The notes: a model not told the origin generated them from the letters alone. A stretch of DNA of 64,000 nucleotides from ATX-6F1 sp943369485 (GCA_943369485.1 CALRNH020000008.1:62001-126000), one strand, 5' to 3'. Positions 52,001 through 60,774 are shown, numbered from the stretch's first letter. Translations and numbers: made by a program.

Positions 52001-55000
52001 CGACCATGCCCTACGCCGCCAGGTGGTGTTTCCCGCCGCTGGCTTCCTGATCCTCGCCTTGCAGCAGCTCCAGGAGCTGGGCAAACCGCTTGCCATTGAG
52101 GGGCTGAATCTGGAGCGCAGCCTCAAGCTGCACCAGTCCCCAATGCGGCTGCAACTGGTGATCGCTGAGGGTCCAACCTCCCAGAGCCTGGAGTTTCACA
52201 GCCTGGAGTGGCCCAAGGCCGGTGCTGAGGCGGGCGATCAACAACCCCAGTGGAGCTTCCATGGCGGGGGTCTGTTGCCCGCTGCTGGCGATTCGAATCC
52301 AGCCGCGCCCTTTGAGCCCTGCGAAGGCCCCCCCACCGCCGTGGCCGTGGAGCTGGCGGGTTTCTACGCGGCTTTGGAGCGCATCGGACTGGTGTACGGA
52401 CCCAGCTTCCGTGGGGTGGTTGGGCTCAGGCAGGAGCAAGGCCGCGCCTGGGCCGAGCTGGCCCGCCCCCCTGGTGCCAGGGATTGGGCCCTGCTCGACG
52501 CCTGCCTGCAGGTGGTGGCGGCCACGATTGATCCGGCTGCCGTGGCTGGCCAGGTGTTCCTTCCTGTTGGCTTTGATCGCCTCTGGTTGGCCCGGTTGCC
52601 GCTGCCGGATCGTTTGCAGGTCCAGGTGCGGCTGGTCGCCAGTGACGAGGAGGCTTTCGTGGAAGCCGACTTGCTGGTGCTCGACCCTTCCCTGGCAGGA
52701 CCGGAGGCCGTGATCGGCTGGATCGAAGGCTTCCGCCTGCGCCGGCTTCCCCGCCAGGCCCTGGACTGGCTGTTTCCGCTGCCGGAGGAGGCCGGCTCCG
52801 GGGCCGATCGTCCTACGGACTGGCTGTACCAGAGCGTCTGGACAAGCCTGCCGCCGGAGCCACAGCTCACACCACGGCCAGCGCCGATGCGCCCGCCCCA
52901 GGCCCCCTGGCTGGTGGGAGCCAGCGAGGACCAGGCTGTTTCCTTCCTGGCCTGGATGGCCCAGGGGGCTGTTGAGGTCGGCCGGCTTGGCTTCGGGGAG
53001 CCTGTGCCCGGTCCGGGACCGGTGCTGTTCTGGCCGGATCTGACCAGCACGTCGCTTCAGGCGGTGCTGGAGGCTCTGCTGCTCCTCGCCCAGCAGCTCG
53101 GCAGCGACCCAAAACGCTCCCCCCAGCCCCGCCGGGTGATGCTGGTGCTGGAGGGGGATGGCCCAGCCCAGGGCGCTCTGGAAGCCTTCAGCAAGACCGC
53201 GGCCCTCGAGCAGGGCCAGCTGAGCTGGAGCCGTCTCTGGCTGCCGGAGGATCGGGCCCTGGCTCCGGGGCCTGACGACTGGCCGCTGCTCTGGGGGCTG
53301 GCCGAGCAGGAGGCCGCGATCAGCTGGCAGAACGGCGCCGCCCGCCTGGAGCGCCTCATGCCTCTCCCCCCCGATCGCTTCCGCTGGGGGATCGGCTCGT
53401 TTGGGATCCTTGAAACCCTTCAAGCGGAGCCCCTGCCCGTTCAGGAGCCGGCGCCGGGGGAGGTGCGGGTGGCCGTGGCTGCCACCGGCCTCAACTTCCG
53501 CGATGTGCTCAATGCCCTTGGCCTCCTGAGGACCTACAGCCGCCAGCTGGGGCTCGATGAGGAAGCCCAGGTGCCCTTCGGCGGCGAGTGCGTCGGCCAG
53601 GTGGAGTCCTGCGGTGAGGGCGTTCCCCCGGAACTGATCGGCCAGACGGTGGTGGCGGCCCTGGCGGTGGGCAGCCTGGCCAGCCATGTCTGCTGCCGCG
53701 CTGAACTGGTGGTGCCGTTGCCGGCCACCATGGACCCTGAGGTGGGCGCCAGTGTGACCACCGCCTTCCTCACCGCGCAGTACGGGCTGGTGGAGCTCGC
53801 TGGTCTGAAGGCCGGTGAAACGGTGCTGATCCATGCGGCCGCCGGCGGTGTGGGCCAAGCGGCCCTGCAGGTGGCCCGCCGTTGCGGCGCCCGCATCCTG
53901 GCCACGGCCAGTGCTGCGAAGCACGAGGGACTCCTGGCGCAGGGGGTGGAGGCGGTGTTCGATTCCCGCAGCCTCGCCTTCGCCGAGCAGGTGCTTGCCC
54001 ACACCGGCGGCTGCGGCGTCGATGTGGTGCTCAACAGCCTCAAGGGCGACGGGGTGGAGGCCGGCTTCCGAGCCCTGGCGACGGGGGGGCGCTTCATCGA
54101 GCTCGGCAAGATCGAGAACTGGAGCCGCCAGCAGGCTCTTGAGCGGCGCCCCGATGCCAGCTACCTGCCGTTTGATCTGCTGGAGGTGGCGGCAGCCAGG
54201 CCTGGCCTGGTCCGTGGTCTTCTGGTGCAGCTGATCGACCAGCTCAGCGATGGTCAGCTGACCCCGTTGCCGGTCACCGTTTTCCCGAACGAGCGCAGTG
54301 TCGAGGCCTTCCGGCTGCTGGCCCAGGCCCGCCACACCGGCAAGGTGGTGATCACCCAGACCCCCAGGCCAGAGGCTTTGAGGGTTCATGGCGAAGGGGC
54401 TTATCTGGTCAGTGGCGCCCTGGGGGGGATCGGCCGGCAGTTGCTGCCTTGGCTCGTCGATCAGGGGGCGAGGGAGTTGGTGCTGGTCTGCCGCAGCCTG
54501 GAAGAGCCCCCAGAGGCGGCCCTTGCCCTGCTGGAAAGCCTGGAGCAGCGGGGGGTTCGCCTGCACCGCCTGGCGATCGATCTGACGGCGGCGGCGGTGT
54601 CCGATCGGTTGCGGCTCGGCCTCAACAGTGTGGAGCGCCCGCTTCGGGGGTTTTTCCATGCGGCGGGTCAGCTGGATGATGGCCTGATCGATCGCCAGAC
54701 ACCGGAGCGTCTGGCGGCGGCGCTGGCCGTCAAGCACAACGGCTGGCTTGCCATTGAGGAGGCCCTGGCGCAGCAGCCCCTCGACTTCGGGGTGGCCTTC
54801 TCATCGATGGCCTCGCTGCTGGGTTCTCCTGGTCAGAGCGGCTATGGAGCCGCCAATGGGGCTCTCGATGGCGCCTGCCGGGCGGCCGCTGCCGCCCACC
54901 GCCTGGCGATCCAATGGGGACCCTGGCAGGGGGAGGGGATGGCGGCGGCCATGGCCGGGCGGGATCGACAGAGGCTCAAGGGCCTGGGGGTGGGACTGTT

Positions 55001-55607
55001 GCCACCAGCGGGCGCTCTGGTGGCCTTGGAGAGCCTGATGAGCAGGAGCAGCAGAGGCAACGTGGCGGTGCTCAACATCAACTGGGAGCGCCTGGCACGG
55101 CAGGCTCCCCGAGGCCAGAGGTCCTTCCTGGCGACGCTCCTGGCCTCCGGCGCTTCAGGTACGTCACTGGCTGGCGACGCTGGCCCACCCGCCCTACTGG
55201 CTGTGCTGCAGGCCACCCCGGCCATGGAACGCCAGGCCGAGCTGCGAACGTTTGTGCAGGAGCAGTTGGCCAAGGTGCTGGGCCTGGCCGACGCGGATCA
55301 GATCGATGCGTCTGAGCCACTCTTCAACATGGGGCTCGATTCTTTGATGGCGCTCGAGTTCAATGTGCTGCTGGAGAAGAACCTGGGCGTATCGCTGTCC
55401 GAATCGCTGGTGTTCGAGAAGCCCACGGTGGATGATCTGGTAGAGCACTTCCTCGTGGAGGTGCTGTTCCTGACGGACCCATCGCCCAAGCCATCACAGC
55501 CTGATTCATTGGAAGCCTCAGCTTCCAGCCTCGCCTGGGATCAAAAGCTCGAAGCGGTCGCGGCAATGCCTGTTGAGGATTTGGTGCGGCAACTGCGGGG
55601 TGAGTAG
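49089..55607 (+). CDS. Type I polyketide synthase: fully reducing KS-AT-DH-ER-KR-ACP module
   Basis: A 2172-residue PKS. KS: Cys189 (DTACSSS), His324 (EAHGTGT) and KSNLGHGE. AT: Ser647 in MGHSVGEVVAAH and HAFH at 746-749, the malonyl-CoA signature. DH: His973 in ADHALRRQVVFP (the usual Gly of HxxxGxxxxP is Arg) and Asp1137 in LLDACLQ. A structural KR half precedes the ER, whose NADPH motif AAAGGVGQAALQVARR is near residue 1583. KR: GALGGIG near 1775, LDD (B type) and Tyr1919 in QSGYGAANG. ACP Ser2085 in GLDSLMAL. There is no methyltransferase and no release domain. A tail ending VEDLVRQLRGE may be a docking element. It starts at a TTG four bases after the PKS1 stop. It would add one saturated C2 unit. 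Confidence 0.93.
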   Translation: MNRFEPPAQLPQEPIAIVGIGCRLPGGVDSATDFWDLLSEGRDAITEVPPDRWDLALHFDPDPQRPLHQHVRHGGFIEGIDQFDAAFFGISPREAICMDPQQRLLLEVAWRALDDGGQTVEAVRGQAVGVFIGISAADYRNLLWSSSENYAVPDNEPFVLPGNSGSIAANRLSYFFDFKGPSFAVDTACSSSLVAVHLACESLWRGESVAALAGGVQALISPGSQMGFCKAGLLSPDGRCKSFDASADGYVRSEGAGAVLLKPLSAALANRDRIYALIHGTAINSDGRSNGMVAPNLQSQVACVRQAFMRAGIDPAATQYVEAHGTGTRQGDPVELQALGTVLGEGRPHDQPCRVGSVKSNLGHGETVAGITGLIKAALCVHHRQIPASLHCRTPNPAVDFSGLKLRVQTSLEPFPQADREAVVGVSSFGFGGTNAHVVLGEPPDPEAAAGALPPALKPLPLQLLSLSAHSDAALRQKASDLADLLREQPDLSLVDLCATANQRRSQLSRRLVGLAPNHAVLKQQLDDFAAGGDPQGIIWGQASRRPGKLAFLFTGQGSQTLGMAEGLLRHHPVFRAAFETCTRLMDPLLPQPLAGVIYPAAGREEAAASSLNQTRYTQPALFVVGYALAQLWQSWGIRPDLLMGHSVGEVVAAHLAGVFSLEDAIRLVVARGRLMQELPPGGGMVALLATADQLERLLQQHPQLTVAASNGPANTVLSGPLQALDHLERQTQAQGLVVHRLAVSHAFHSPAMAPMLDAFAQELAQLEFQPPRQPLVSNLTGRLAGEEIAHPSYWCDHLIRPVKFARGMDVLAAQGAQTFLEIGARPTLTGMGRQCLPDPALAWWPSLRPGQEDLSVMLTSLAQLHRQGHRVDWTGFHRPFPQRWVGLPGYPFQRQRFWWPVFGQSKEPASLWLDQILGSPAELAARTGGALAGSAPLKEDDGQLRRLDLPGGREQRFEIVLRADRQVDLADHALRRQVVFPAAGFLILALQQLQELGKPLAIEGLNLERSLKLHQSPMRLQLVIAEGPTSQSLEFHSLEWPKAGAEAGDQQPQWSFHGGGLLPAAGDSNPAAPFEPCEGPPTAVAVELAGFYAALERIGLVYGPSFRGVVGLRQEQGRAWAELARPPGARDWALLDACLQVVAATIDPAAVAGQVFLPVGFDRLWLARLPLPDRLQVQVRLVASDEEAFVEADLLVLDPSLAGPEAVIGWIEGFRLRRLPRQALDWLFPLPEEAGSGADRPTDWLYQSVWTSLPPEPQLTPRPAPMRPPQAPWLVGASEDQAVSFLAWMAQGAVEVGRLGFGEPVPGPGPVLFWPDLTSTSLQAVLEALLLLAQQLGSDPKRSPQPRRVMLVLEGDGPAQGALEAFSKTAALEQGQLSWSRLWLPEDRALAPGPDDWPLLWGLAEQEAAISWQNGAARLERLMPLPPDRFRWGIGSFGILETLQAEPLPVQEPAPGEVRVAVAATGLNFRDVLNALGLLRTYSRQLGLDEEAQVPFGGECVGQVESCGEGVPPELIGQTVVAALAVGSLASHVCCRAELVVPLPATMDPEVGASVTTAFLTAQYGLVELAGLKAGETVLIHAAAGGVGQAALQVARRCGARILATASAAKHEGLLAQGVEAVFDSRSLAFAEQVLAHTGGCGVDVVLNSLKGDGVEAGFRALATGGRFIELGKIENWSRQQALERRPDASYLPFDLLEVAAARPGLVRGLLVQLIDQLSDGQLTPLPVTVFPNERSVEAFRLLAQARHTGKVVITQTPRPEALRVHGEGAYLVSGALGGIGRQLLPWLVDQGARELVLVCRSLEEPPEAALALLESLEQRGVRLHRLAIDLTAAAVSDRLRLGLNSVERPLRGFFHAAGQLDDGLIDRQTPERLAAALAVKHNGWLAIEEALAQQPLDFGVAFSSMASLLGSPGQSGYGAANGALDGACRAAAAAHRLAIQWGPWQGEGMAAAMAGRDRQRLKGLGVGLLPPAGALVALESLMSRSSRGNVAVLNINWERLARQAPRGQRSFLATLLASGASGTSLAGDAGPPALLAVLQATPAMERQAELRTFVQEQLAKVLGLADADQIDASEPLFNMGLDSLMALEFNVLLEKNLGVSLSESLVFEKPTVDDLVEHFLVEVLFLTDPSPKPSQPDSLEASASSLAWDQKLEAVAAMPVEDLVRQLRGE

Positions 55608-55764
55608 GTGTAGTCACAGCCCGGAAATATCATCCCCTCCCCATCAGGTTTTCCAGGATCTTTATTGATATTTGAGCTTGGTTCTGCCGCGTTAGTGGTG
55701 ATGGCGGTTTGCGTCGTATTGGTGATCAATTCACTGGTCAAGCCCATTAACAGGTCGGGCGGGA

Positions 55765-57852
55765 TCAGAAGGCGAGCAGCAGGCGCCCGCCGACGCGAAG
55801 CTGCTTGTTGCCCATGAGTTGGCCTATGTCCAGCAGGCCGGCGGCATTGCTCACGTAGAGATCAATGGCGCCGTTCTCGTTGGCCAGCCAGCGTAGGGCG
55901 AGGGTGCCGTTGCTGGCGCTGTACTGGGAGCCCACGAGATTGAGTTCGGGGATCAACTGGAAGCTGCGGCCCAGTTGCACATTGGCGCTCAGGCCCACAC
56001 CCCATGGCGAGCTGACACCACTCCAGGCGATCTTGGGGTTGAGGTTGAGAGCCAGCCACCTGGTGGCCTCCCAGGTGTTGATCGTTTCGAAGAACAGATA
56101 GCCCTGGTAGCTGTTGGGATCAGTGTTGCGCCCCACGGTGATCCGTCCGCCGGAAGAGAACGGTGCGCCTCGCAGCTGGTTGAACACAATCCCCTTGCCG
56201 CCCCAGCGCTCGTTGTAGCCGCCGTCGGTGGCATAGGCGTTGCTGAGGGCCGTGGCGGGGCGGATGTTGTTGAACATGCCACCGCTGTATTGGAGTTGGA
56301 AGTCGTTGGAGAGGGAATAGCCGACGAAACCGAACAGGTTGCCGAGGCTGTCGGCGTTGCCCCAGAGCTCCAGGGTGCCGTCGGGTGGTACCTGGGCGAT
56401 GTTCACCGTCAGGCCCCCGAGGGCCAGGCTGCGCTGCCTGGAACTCATCTCCAAAGCGCGGGAGTCGCGGGCCCCGGGGTTGTAGATGAAGCGGCCGGTG
56501 AAGCCCAGTTTGTTGTCGCTGGGCAGGGCCAACAGGGCGGTGGCCGGGGTGGCGCCCCAGCCGTTGGTGACGGCCGCCTCCAGGGCGATGCGGGGGTTGA
56601 TGGCGTAGTTCAACCCGGCGGTGAGGATCGGTACCCGCGAGAAACTGAGGTTGGCATCGAAGCTGTTGGTGCCTGGGCCCAGGGGCATGAGCCCGGAGCC
56701 GAACAAGGTGAGCTGGGGCGCCAAGCGCCAGCTGGCGCCGGCGGCCAGGGTCAGGTTGGTGCCGTAGAAGGTTCCGGCGCCACCCTTGCCTGCTCCCTGG
56801 GTGGAGGGCAGGACGCTGGCGCCGGGGGTGAGGGTGAACTGGAGCTTGCGGGTGGCCTGCCAGCTGACCGGCAGAGCAATCGAGCCGATCAGGTTGCGGG
56901 TGAACACCCGACGGCCGCTGTTGTTGAAGATGTTGGGGCTATAGCTGTTGTTCGTCTTGCAGCTGAAGGAGTCGCAGCCGCCGCTGCCCACGTTGAATTG
57001 CTCGAGGGAGCCCACCAGGCCCAGCTTCCAGTTCTTGACAGCGGCCAATTGCCACTGCAGGGCGCCGCCGAAGGCCTCCATGTAGTTGGCGGGCTGACTC
57101 GATGTGTTGAAGGGTTGGCCCCGGCCGCCGATCAGGGCATAGAGGGGGTCGTCGGCAACCGAGTAGAAGGCGGAGAACTGCAGTCGATCGGTGATCCCAG
57201 CATCAAAGCGGGCGTAATAGTTCTGGTTACCGGTGCCTCCGGCCTGGCCGCCGCCGCCGAAGGGCGCCACCTGGCCGTAGCTGAACTGCCAGCTCTGTTC
57301 CGGCAACTGGTTGGCGGTGGGCACCGCAAGACCGAGCCGGAGCAGGGGGAGGTAGTCGCTGGCCGTGATCGGCAGGTTCCCCAGCAGGGCGTCGGCCTCG
57401 CCCTGGGTGGTGGGGGCCTTGCTCGGCGGCGCCTTGCTCGGCGCCGCCTTGGACGGCCTCGCTCCATGAGCCCCCTGCACCATGCCCAGGGCGGTGGGTG
57501 AGTTCGGAGCCTTGGCCCCCCCCGGGATGGCCTCGGCCGCGAGCGGGCTCTCGGCGCCTGACGGCTCCGGCGCCACCGCCTTCCACTCGGGACCAGTGAT
57601 GGGAGTGGTAGCTGTGTCCTCAACTGGAAGCCAGATGGGGCCTTTGCCGGTGGCTGCAGCGCGGGAGGGTTCGACCACCGGAACGAACCGGGGCGGCTGG
57701 GGAGGTGGCGTCGCCAAGGCTCCTTGGGTGGGGGCCAACGGCTGCCAAACGGTTTGGGCTGGGGCCGCGGCCGAGAAACAGACGAGCCCGAAGCCCAAGA
57801 AGGGCAGTGCGAGAAGGTGACGGATCGGATGTCCGGCTGGGAATTCAGCCAT
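55765..57852 (-). CDS. Outer-membrane beta-barrel protein of a polysaccharide-export operon
   Basis: A 695-residue protein. A signal peptide (LLALPFLGFGLVCFSAAAPAQ) is followed by a Pro/Ala-rich region of about 130 residues that includes the repeat KAAPSKAPPSKAP, and then a long stretch of alternating polar and aromatic strands typical of a beta-barrel, ending in ...RLLLAF with a C-terminal Phe. The start overlaps the last bases of the chain-length regulator gene, making it the third gene after wza. It may be an outer-membrane partner of the exporter. I know no named family for it; YjbH/porin-like proteins are possible relatives. Confidence 0.7.
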   Translation of the reverse strand: MAEFPAGHPIRHLLALPFLGFGLVCFSAAAPAQTVWQPLAPTQGALATPPPQPPRFVPVVEPSRAAATGKGPIWLPVEDTATTPITGPEWKAVAPEPSGAESPLAAEAIPGGAKAPNSPTALGMVQGAHGARPSKAAPSKAPPSKAPTTQGEADALLGNLPITASDYLPLLRLGLAVPTANQLPEQSWQFSYGQVAPFGGGGQAGGTGNQNYYARFDAGITDRLQFSAFYSVADDPLYALIGGRGQPFNTSSQPANYMEAFGGALQWQLAAVKNWKLGLVGSLEQFNVGSGGCDSFSCKTNNSYSPNIFNNSGRRVFTRNLIGSIALPVSWQATRKLQFTLTPGASVLPSTQGAGKGGAGTFYGTNLTLAAGASWRLAPQLTLFGSGLMPLGPGTNSFDANLSFSRVPILTAGLNYAINPRIALEAAVTNGWGATPATALLALPSDNKLGFTGRFIYNPGARDSRALEMSSRQRSLALGGLTVNIAQVPPDGTLELWGNADSLGNLFGFVGYSLSNDFQLQYSGGMFNNIRPATALSNAYATDGGYNERWGGKGIVFNQLRGAPFSSGGRITVGRNTDPNSYQGYLFFETINTWEATRWLALNLNPKIAWSGVSSPWGVGLSANVQLGRSFQLIPELNLVGSQYSASNGTLALRWLANENGAIDLYVSNAAGLLDIGQLMGNKQLRVGGRLLLAF

Positions 57853-59584
57853 CCACCTGTGGGGTCGAGCGCAGCAGCAGCAGTCCGGTCAGGGGATGGT
57901 CCTGCAGCTCCAATTGTTGGTGCAGTTGGCTCAGCTCCTCCCGAGTGGGAGCCCCCGGAGTTGTGAGCAACAACTGCCGATCGGCCCCGCGGGCGACCAT
58001 CAGGTCAGCGGTGGCAGTCACGGAGGCGATGACTCCAGCTGACGAGGAGCGCTCCAGGGCCTTCTGGAGGGCCTGGCTCAGATGGTCAGCGATATCCGCC
58101 ACAACCGTGCCACCGATCGGGATCAGGGCAACGGAATGGGCACCTGCGAGGGGCCCTTCCGCCAGCAGCTGCAAGGGGGTGGTCCAGGAGCTGGGTTGGG
58201 CAGGATCCAACTCCAGCACCAAGGGATAGGGCAGCAGCCGCAGCAGTTCCTCACGGCTGTAAACGATGCCACTGCGCCGATCCACCACCAAAGCGGTGCC
58301 AGAACCCAGCACCAAGCCGGCCAAGAGGCCGAGGGCCAGATTGACCCCCTTGCGCGGAGCTACGGGGCGATCCAGAAGGGTTGGCGTGGAGATGAGCTCC
58401 CAGGGCTCGGTCTGCTTGGCTTGCTCCAGCTGAGCCAATTGCAACTGGTTTTCCAGCTCGGTGAGGGTTTTCTCTTCGCGAAGCGCTTGTCGCATCAGTT
58501 CCCGGTGACGGAGAACCACGTCCTTGGGCCGAGTTGCGGATTGCAGTTTTGCTTCGGCTGTCGCCAGTTGGCCTTCGAGAAGGTCAATGGTCTGGCGGTT
58601 GAGGGTGGTGGCCAGGGCCCGGCGTTGTCGTTCCAGGTTGCGAATGATCGGGTCGTTGTCGCGCAGGCGGCTGTGTTTCTCGGCCAGTTGGGATTCAATC
58701 TGTTGGTACTGGCTGTATAGATCCTTGTTGGCTTCTAGCTGGGCAGACTGGAACAGAACAGCTCCACCGGCGGCCCGGGCATTGGCCAATTGCTGACGCA
58801 GGGCGATCACATTCGCCTGGGCGGCCATGCGGCTGGCTTCTACGGAACCTCCCATGGATCCGGAGCTGGGGCCATCCGTTGAGATGGTGGGCATTCCGTC
58901 CTGAAGGCCCAGGCCATTGGCCAACGCAAAAGCTTGAGCCCGTCGCATGGAAGCCTCAGCTTTAGGCTCAAGATCGCTGATGCGGTCTTTGAGGTAGGAC
59001 ACAGCGTTGTTGATATCGCGCCTGCGATCCCTGCCTGAATACTCCTGATAGGCGCGAGAGATGCGTTCAATCACCGGTAACACCAGGTCCTGACTGGTGT
59101 CGCGATAGGCGATGTTGAGCACGGACGTGCCTTTCTCCAGCTTCACATCAAGGTTGTCTTTCAGCCAATTGGCATAGCGGAGATCCTCGCCATTCTTGCC
59201 AGAACGTTGTTTGTTGCTGCGTACGAAATCGAACACTGGACGCAACACCGATGGGCTTTCCAACACCTTCACCTCTGTTTGCAAGCTGTCTTTCCCTCCA
59301 GCGCTGCCCAACCCAGCCAAGTTGGCCACCAATGGATTGGATGCGGCTAACTGAGCTAACCGTCCACCGCCACTTTCGTTGCTGGCCAGCACGATCTGAA
59401 TCTCTCCCTCCCAAACAGGTTTCTGCAGCAGGGTATAGAGACCGGCCAAGAGCACGGTGCCGCCCGCTACCCCAGCCACCAGCCTCCAGCGACGACGAAG
59501 AGTTCCCAAGACTTCGCCGAGATCAATTTCGTCGTTCTGCCGCTCTTGGGCAGGATTCAGTGGAGATAGGGAGGGCGTTGTCAT
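57845..59584 (-). CDS. Polysaccharide co-polymerase (Wzz/Wzc-like) without a recognisable kinase site
   Basis: A 579-residue protein. An N-terminal Wzz domain (DLGEVLGTLRRRWRLVAGVAGG plus a membrane helix) leads to a long periplasmic coiled-coil region (residues about 150-400), a Pro-rich RPVAPRKG and a second helix LALGLLAGLVLGSGTAL. The C-terminal 150 residues occupy the place of a BY-kinase domain but show no Walker A (GxxGxGKS) or Tyr cluster, so the domain is degenerate or has another role. The gene overlaps wza upstream and the barrel gene downstream. It would set the length of an exported polysaccharide. Confidence 0.85.
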   Translation of the reverse strand: MTTPSLSPLNPAQERQNDEIDLGEVLGTLRRRWRLVAGVAGGTVLLAGLYTLLQKPVWEGEIQIVLASNESGGGRLAQLAASNPLVANLAGLGSAGGKDSLQTEVKVLESPSVLRPVFDFVRSNKQRSGKNGEDLRYANWLKDNLDVKLEKGTSVLNIAYRDTSQDLVLPVIERISRAYQEYSGRDRRRDINNAVSYLKDRISDLEPKAEASMRRAQAFALANGLGLQDGMPTISTDGPSSGSMGGSVEASRMAAQANVIALRQQLANARAAGGAVLFQSAQLEANKDLYSQYQQIESQLAEKHSRLRDNDPIIRNLERQRRALATTLNRQTIDLLEGQLATAEAKLQSATRPKDVVLRHRELMRQALREEKTLTELENQLQLAQLEQAKQTEPWELISTPTLLDRPVAPRKGVNLALGLLAGLVLGSGTALVVDRRSGIVYSREELLRLLPYPLVLELDPAQPSSWTTPLQLLAEGPLAGAHSVALIPIGGTVVADIADHLSQALQKALERSSSAGVIASVTATADLMVARGADRQLLLTTPGAPTREELSQLHQQLELQDHPLTGLLLLRSTPQVDG

Positions 59585-60774
59585 CTCTTGAATAGGCCGT
59601 ACACGGAGTAGATGCCAACGAAGGGCCCGCTGAATTCGTTGAGGACTTCGACCGATCCGGACAGGGCTGAATCGTTGACCCTGATGATGTCTCCAGCCAT
59701 GAGAACGGGGTTGTTGGCGGCATCCAGAGGAGAGTTGGGGTTGTACTTGAACTGGCGACGGTCCATTTCTCCTTCGCGGGTGAAGCGCACGAACTCCACC
59801 TTGCCGTGCAGCAACTTCAAGCCACCCGCACTCACAAGTGCCTGATTGAGACTGGATCCCTGTGGCAGGGTCGTCGGGCCTGGAGTCTTGACTCTTCCAC
59901 TCACGAAGACCTGGATGAACTGCGGACTCAAATTGGTTTGGCCTGCCTTGAGTAATTGCTCCCGCAGCACTACCGGACTCCGGGTGACATTGACCACATC
60001 TCCATCGAAAAGCCTGATGTTCTGAGACTCATCTCCCTCGGTGATCAGGGAAAGGAAATTGACCTGGGCACGAACCTTGCCTCTTCCTGAGCTGATGGGC
60101 TGCTTCCTGGTCACGGTGACCTGGGACAGATCGGAGTACGGAGTGACTCCCTGAGCGGTACGAATCGCGTCGAACAGTGTGGGAAACAGCGTGGTGCTCG
60201 AAGAGCCGCCAGCGACGCCTCGGTTGCGCACCAGCTGACGGTTCGAGGCCTCCGCGCCGCCAACTGTGGCATCAGCGGCACCTTCTTGGGGGCTATCTAG
60301 CTCCGGATCTTGAACGCCTGCTAGGGTGTAGAAGCCTGGTCGCTTCACCTCTCCACCCACAAAGATGCGAACGGGGCGATAGCCAACGGGACGAATATAA
60401 ATCTCAGGAGATCGAACAAATGTCTTAAATTGCTGCGTCAGAAAGTAGCGAAGCTCCTCCACAGTCAGTCCTTCGACGTAGAGAGCTCTCAGTCTCGGAA
60501 GGTACAGAGTGCCATCCGGTCCGATCGAATAGGTGCCGCTGAACTCGGGGATATCGAGCAGTTCGATCTGCAATGTGTCTCCCGGCCCCAGCAAGTAGGT
60601 GTCGTAGACGATACGGGTCCGTTCTCCCGCTTCCAATCCCGGTCGCCGAGCGGGAGCTGCCTCCACCTGTACACCGAACTGAATCAGAGCAGTCACCGCC
60701 AAGAGGACGGCGCAGCCCTGGACTGCCCGCCGTCTGGGCTCCAGGCGCCCAGGTTGAGGATGACAAGGAACCAT
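59581..60774 (-). CDS. Polysaccharide export protein (Wza-like, SLBB/Poly_export)
   Basis: A 397-residue protein. After an N-terminal signal region (AVQGCAVLLAVTALIQFG) it shows the Poly_export domain (YLLGPGDTLQIELLDIPE; YSIGPDGTLYLPRL; GLTVEELRYFLTQQF), then SLBB-type segments (YRPVRIFVGGEVKRPGFYTL; QVFVSGRVKTPGPTTLPQGSSLNQALVSAGG). The Cys in its signal region could be a lipoprotein site, but a clean lipobox is not obvious. It is the first gene of the wza-wzz-barrel operon, whose promoter should lie beyond 60774. Confidence 0.9.
   Translation of the reverse strand: MVPCHPQPGRLEPRRRAVQGCAVLLAVTALIQFGVQVEAAPARRPGLEAGERTRIVYDTYLLGPGDTLQIELLDIPEFSGTYSIGPDGTLYLPRLRALYVEGLTVEELRYFLTQQFKTFVRSPEIYIRPVGYRPVRIFVGGEVKRPGFYTLAGVQDPELDSPQEGAADATVGGAEASNRQLVRNRGVAGGSSSTTLFPTLFDAIRTAQGVTPYSDLSQVTVTRKQPISSGRGKVRAQVNFLSLITEGDESQNIRLFDGDVVNVTRSPVVLREQLLKAGQTNLSPQFIQVFVSGRVKTPGPTTLPQGSSLNQALVSAGGLKLLHGKVEFVRFTREGEMDRRQFKYNPNSPLDAANNPVLMAGDIIRVNDSALSGSVEVLNEFSGPFVGIYSVYGLFKR

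Noticed and set aside
52011..54737. A 908-codon minus-strand open frame
   Set aside because: It lies antisense to the DH-ER-KR part of PKS2, whose motifs are intact. It is rich in Gln, His, Pro and Gly with no motifs, a usual by-product of GC-rich codon use.
35250..55607. The cluster as the olefin synthase (Ols) pathway
   Set aside because: Ols needs a PKS-linked sulfotransferase and thioesterase for decarboxylative release. Here release is by a reductase, and the only sulfotransferase is about 17 kb away beside glycan genes.
44171..55607. The PKS pair as the heterocyst-glycolipid pathway
   Set aside because: A 1,3-diol end is predicted as in heterocyst glycolipids, but the FAAL/CylC-like starter set, the single-module PKSs and the lack of Hgl-type partner genes do not match.
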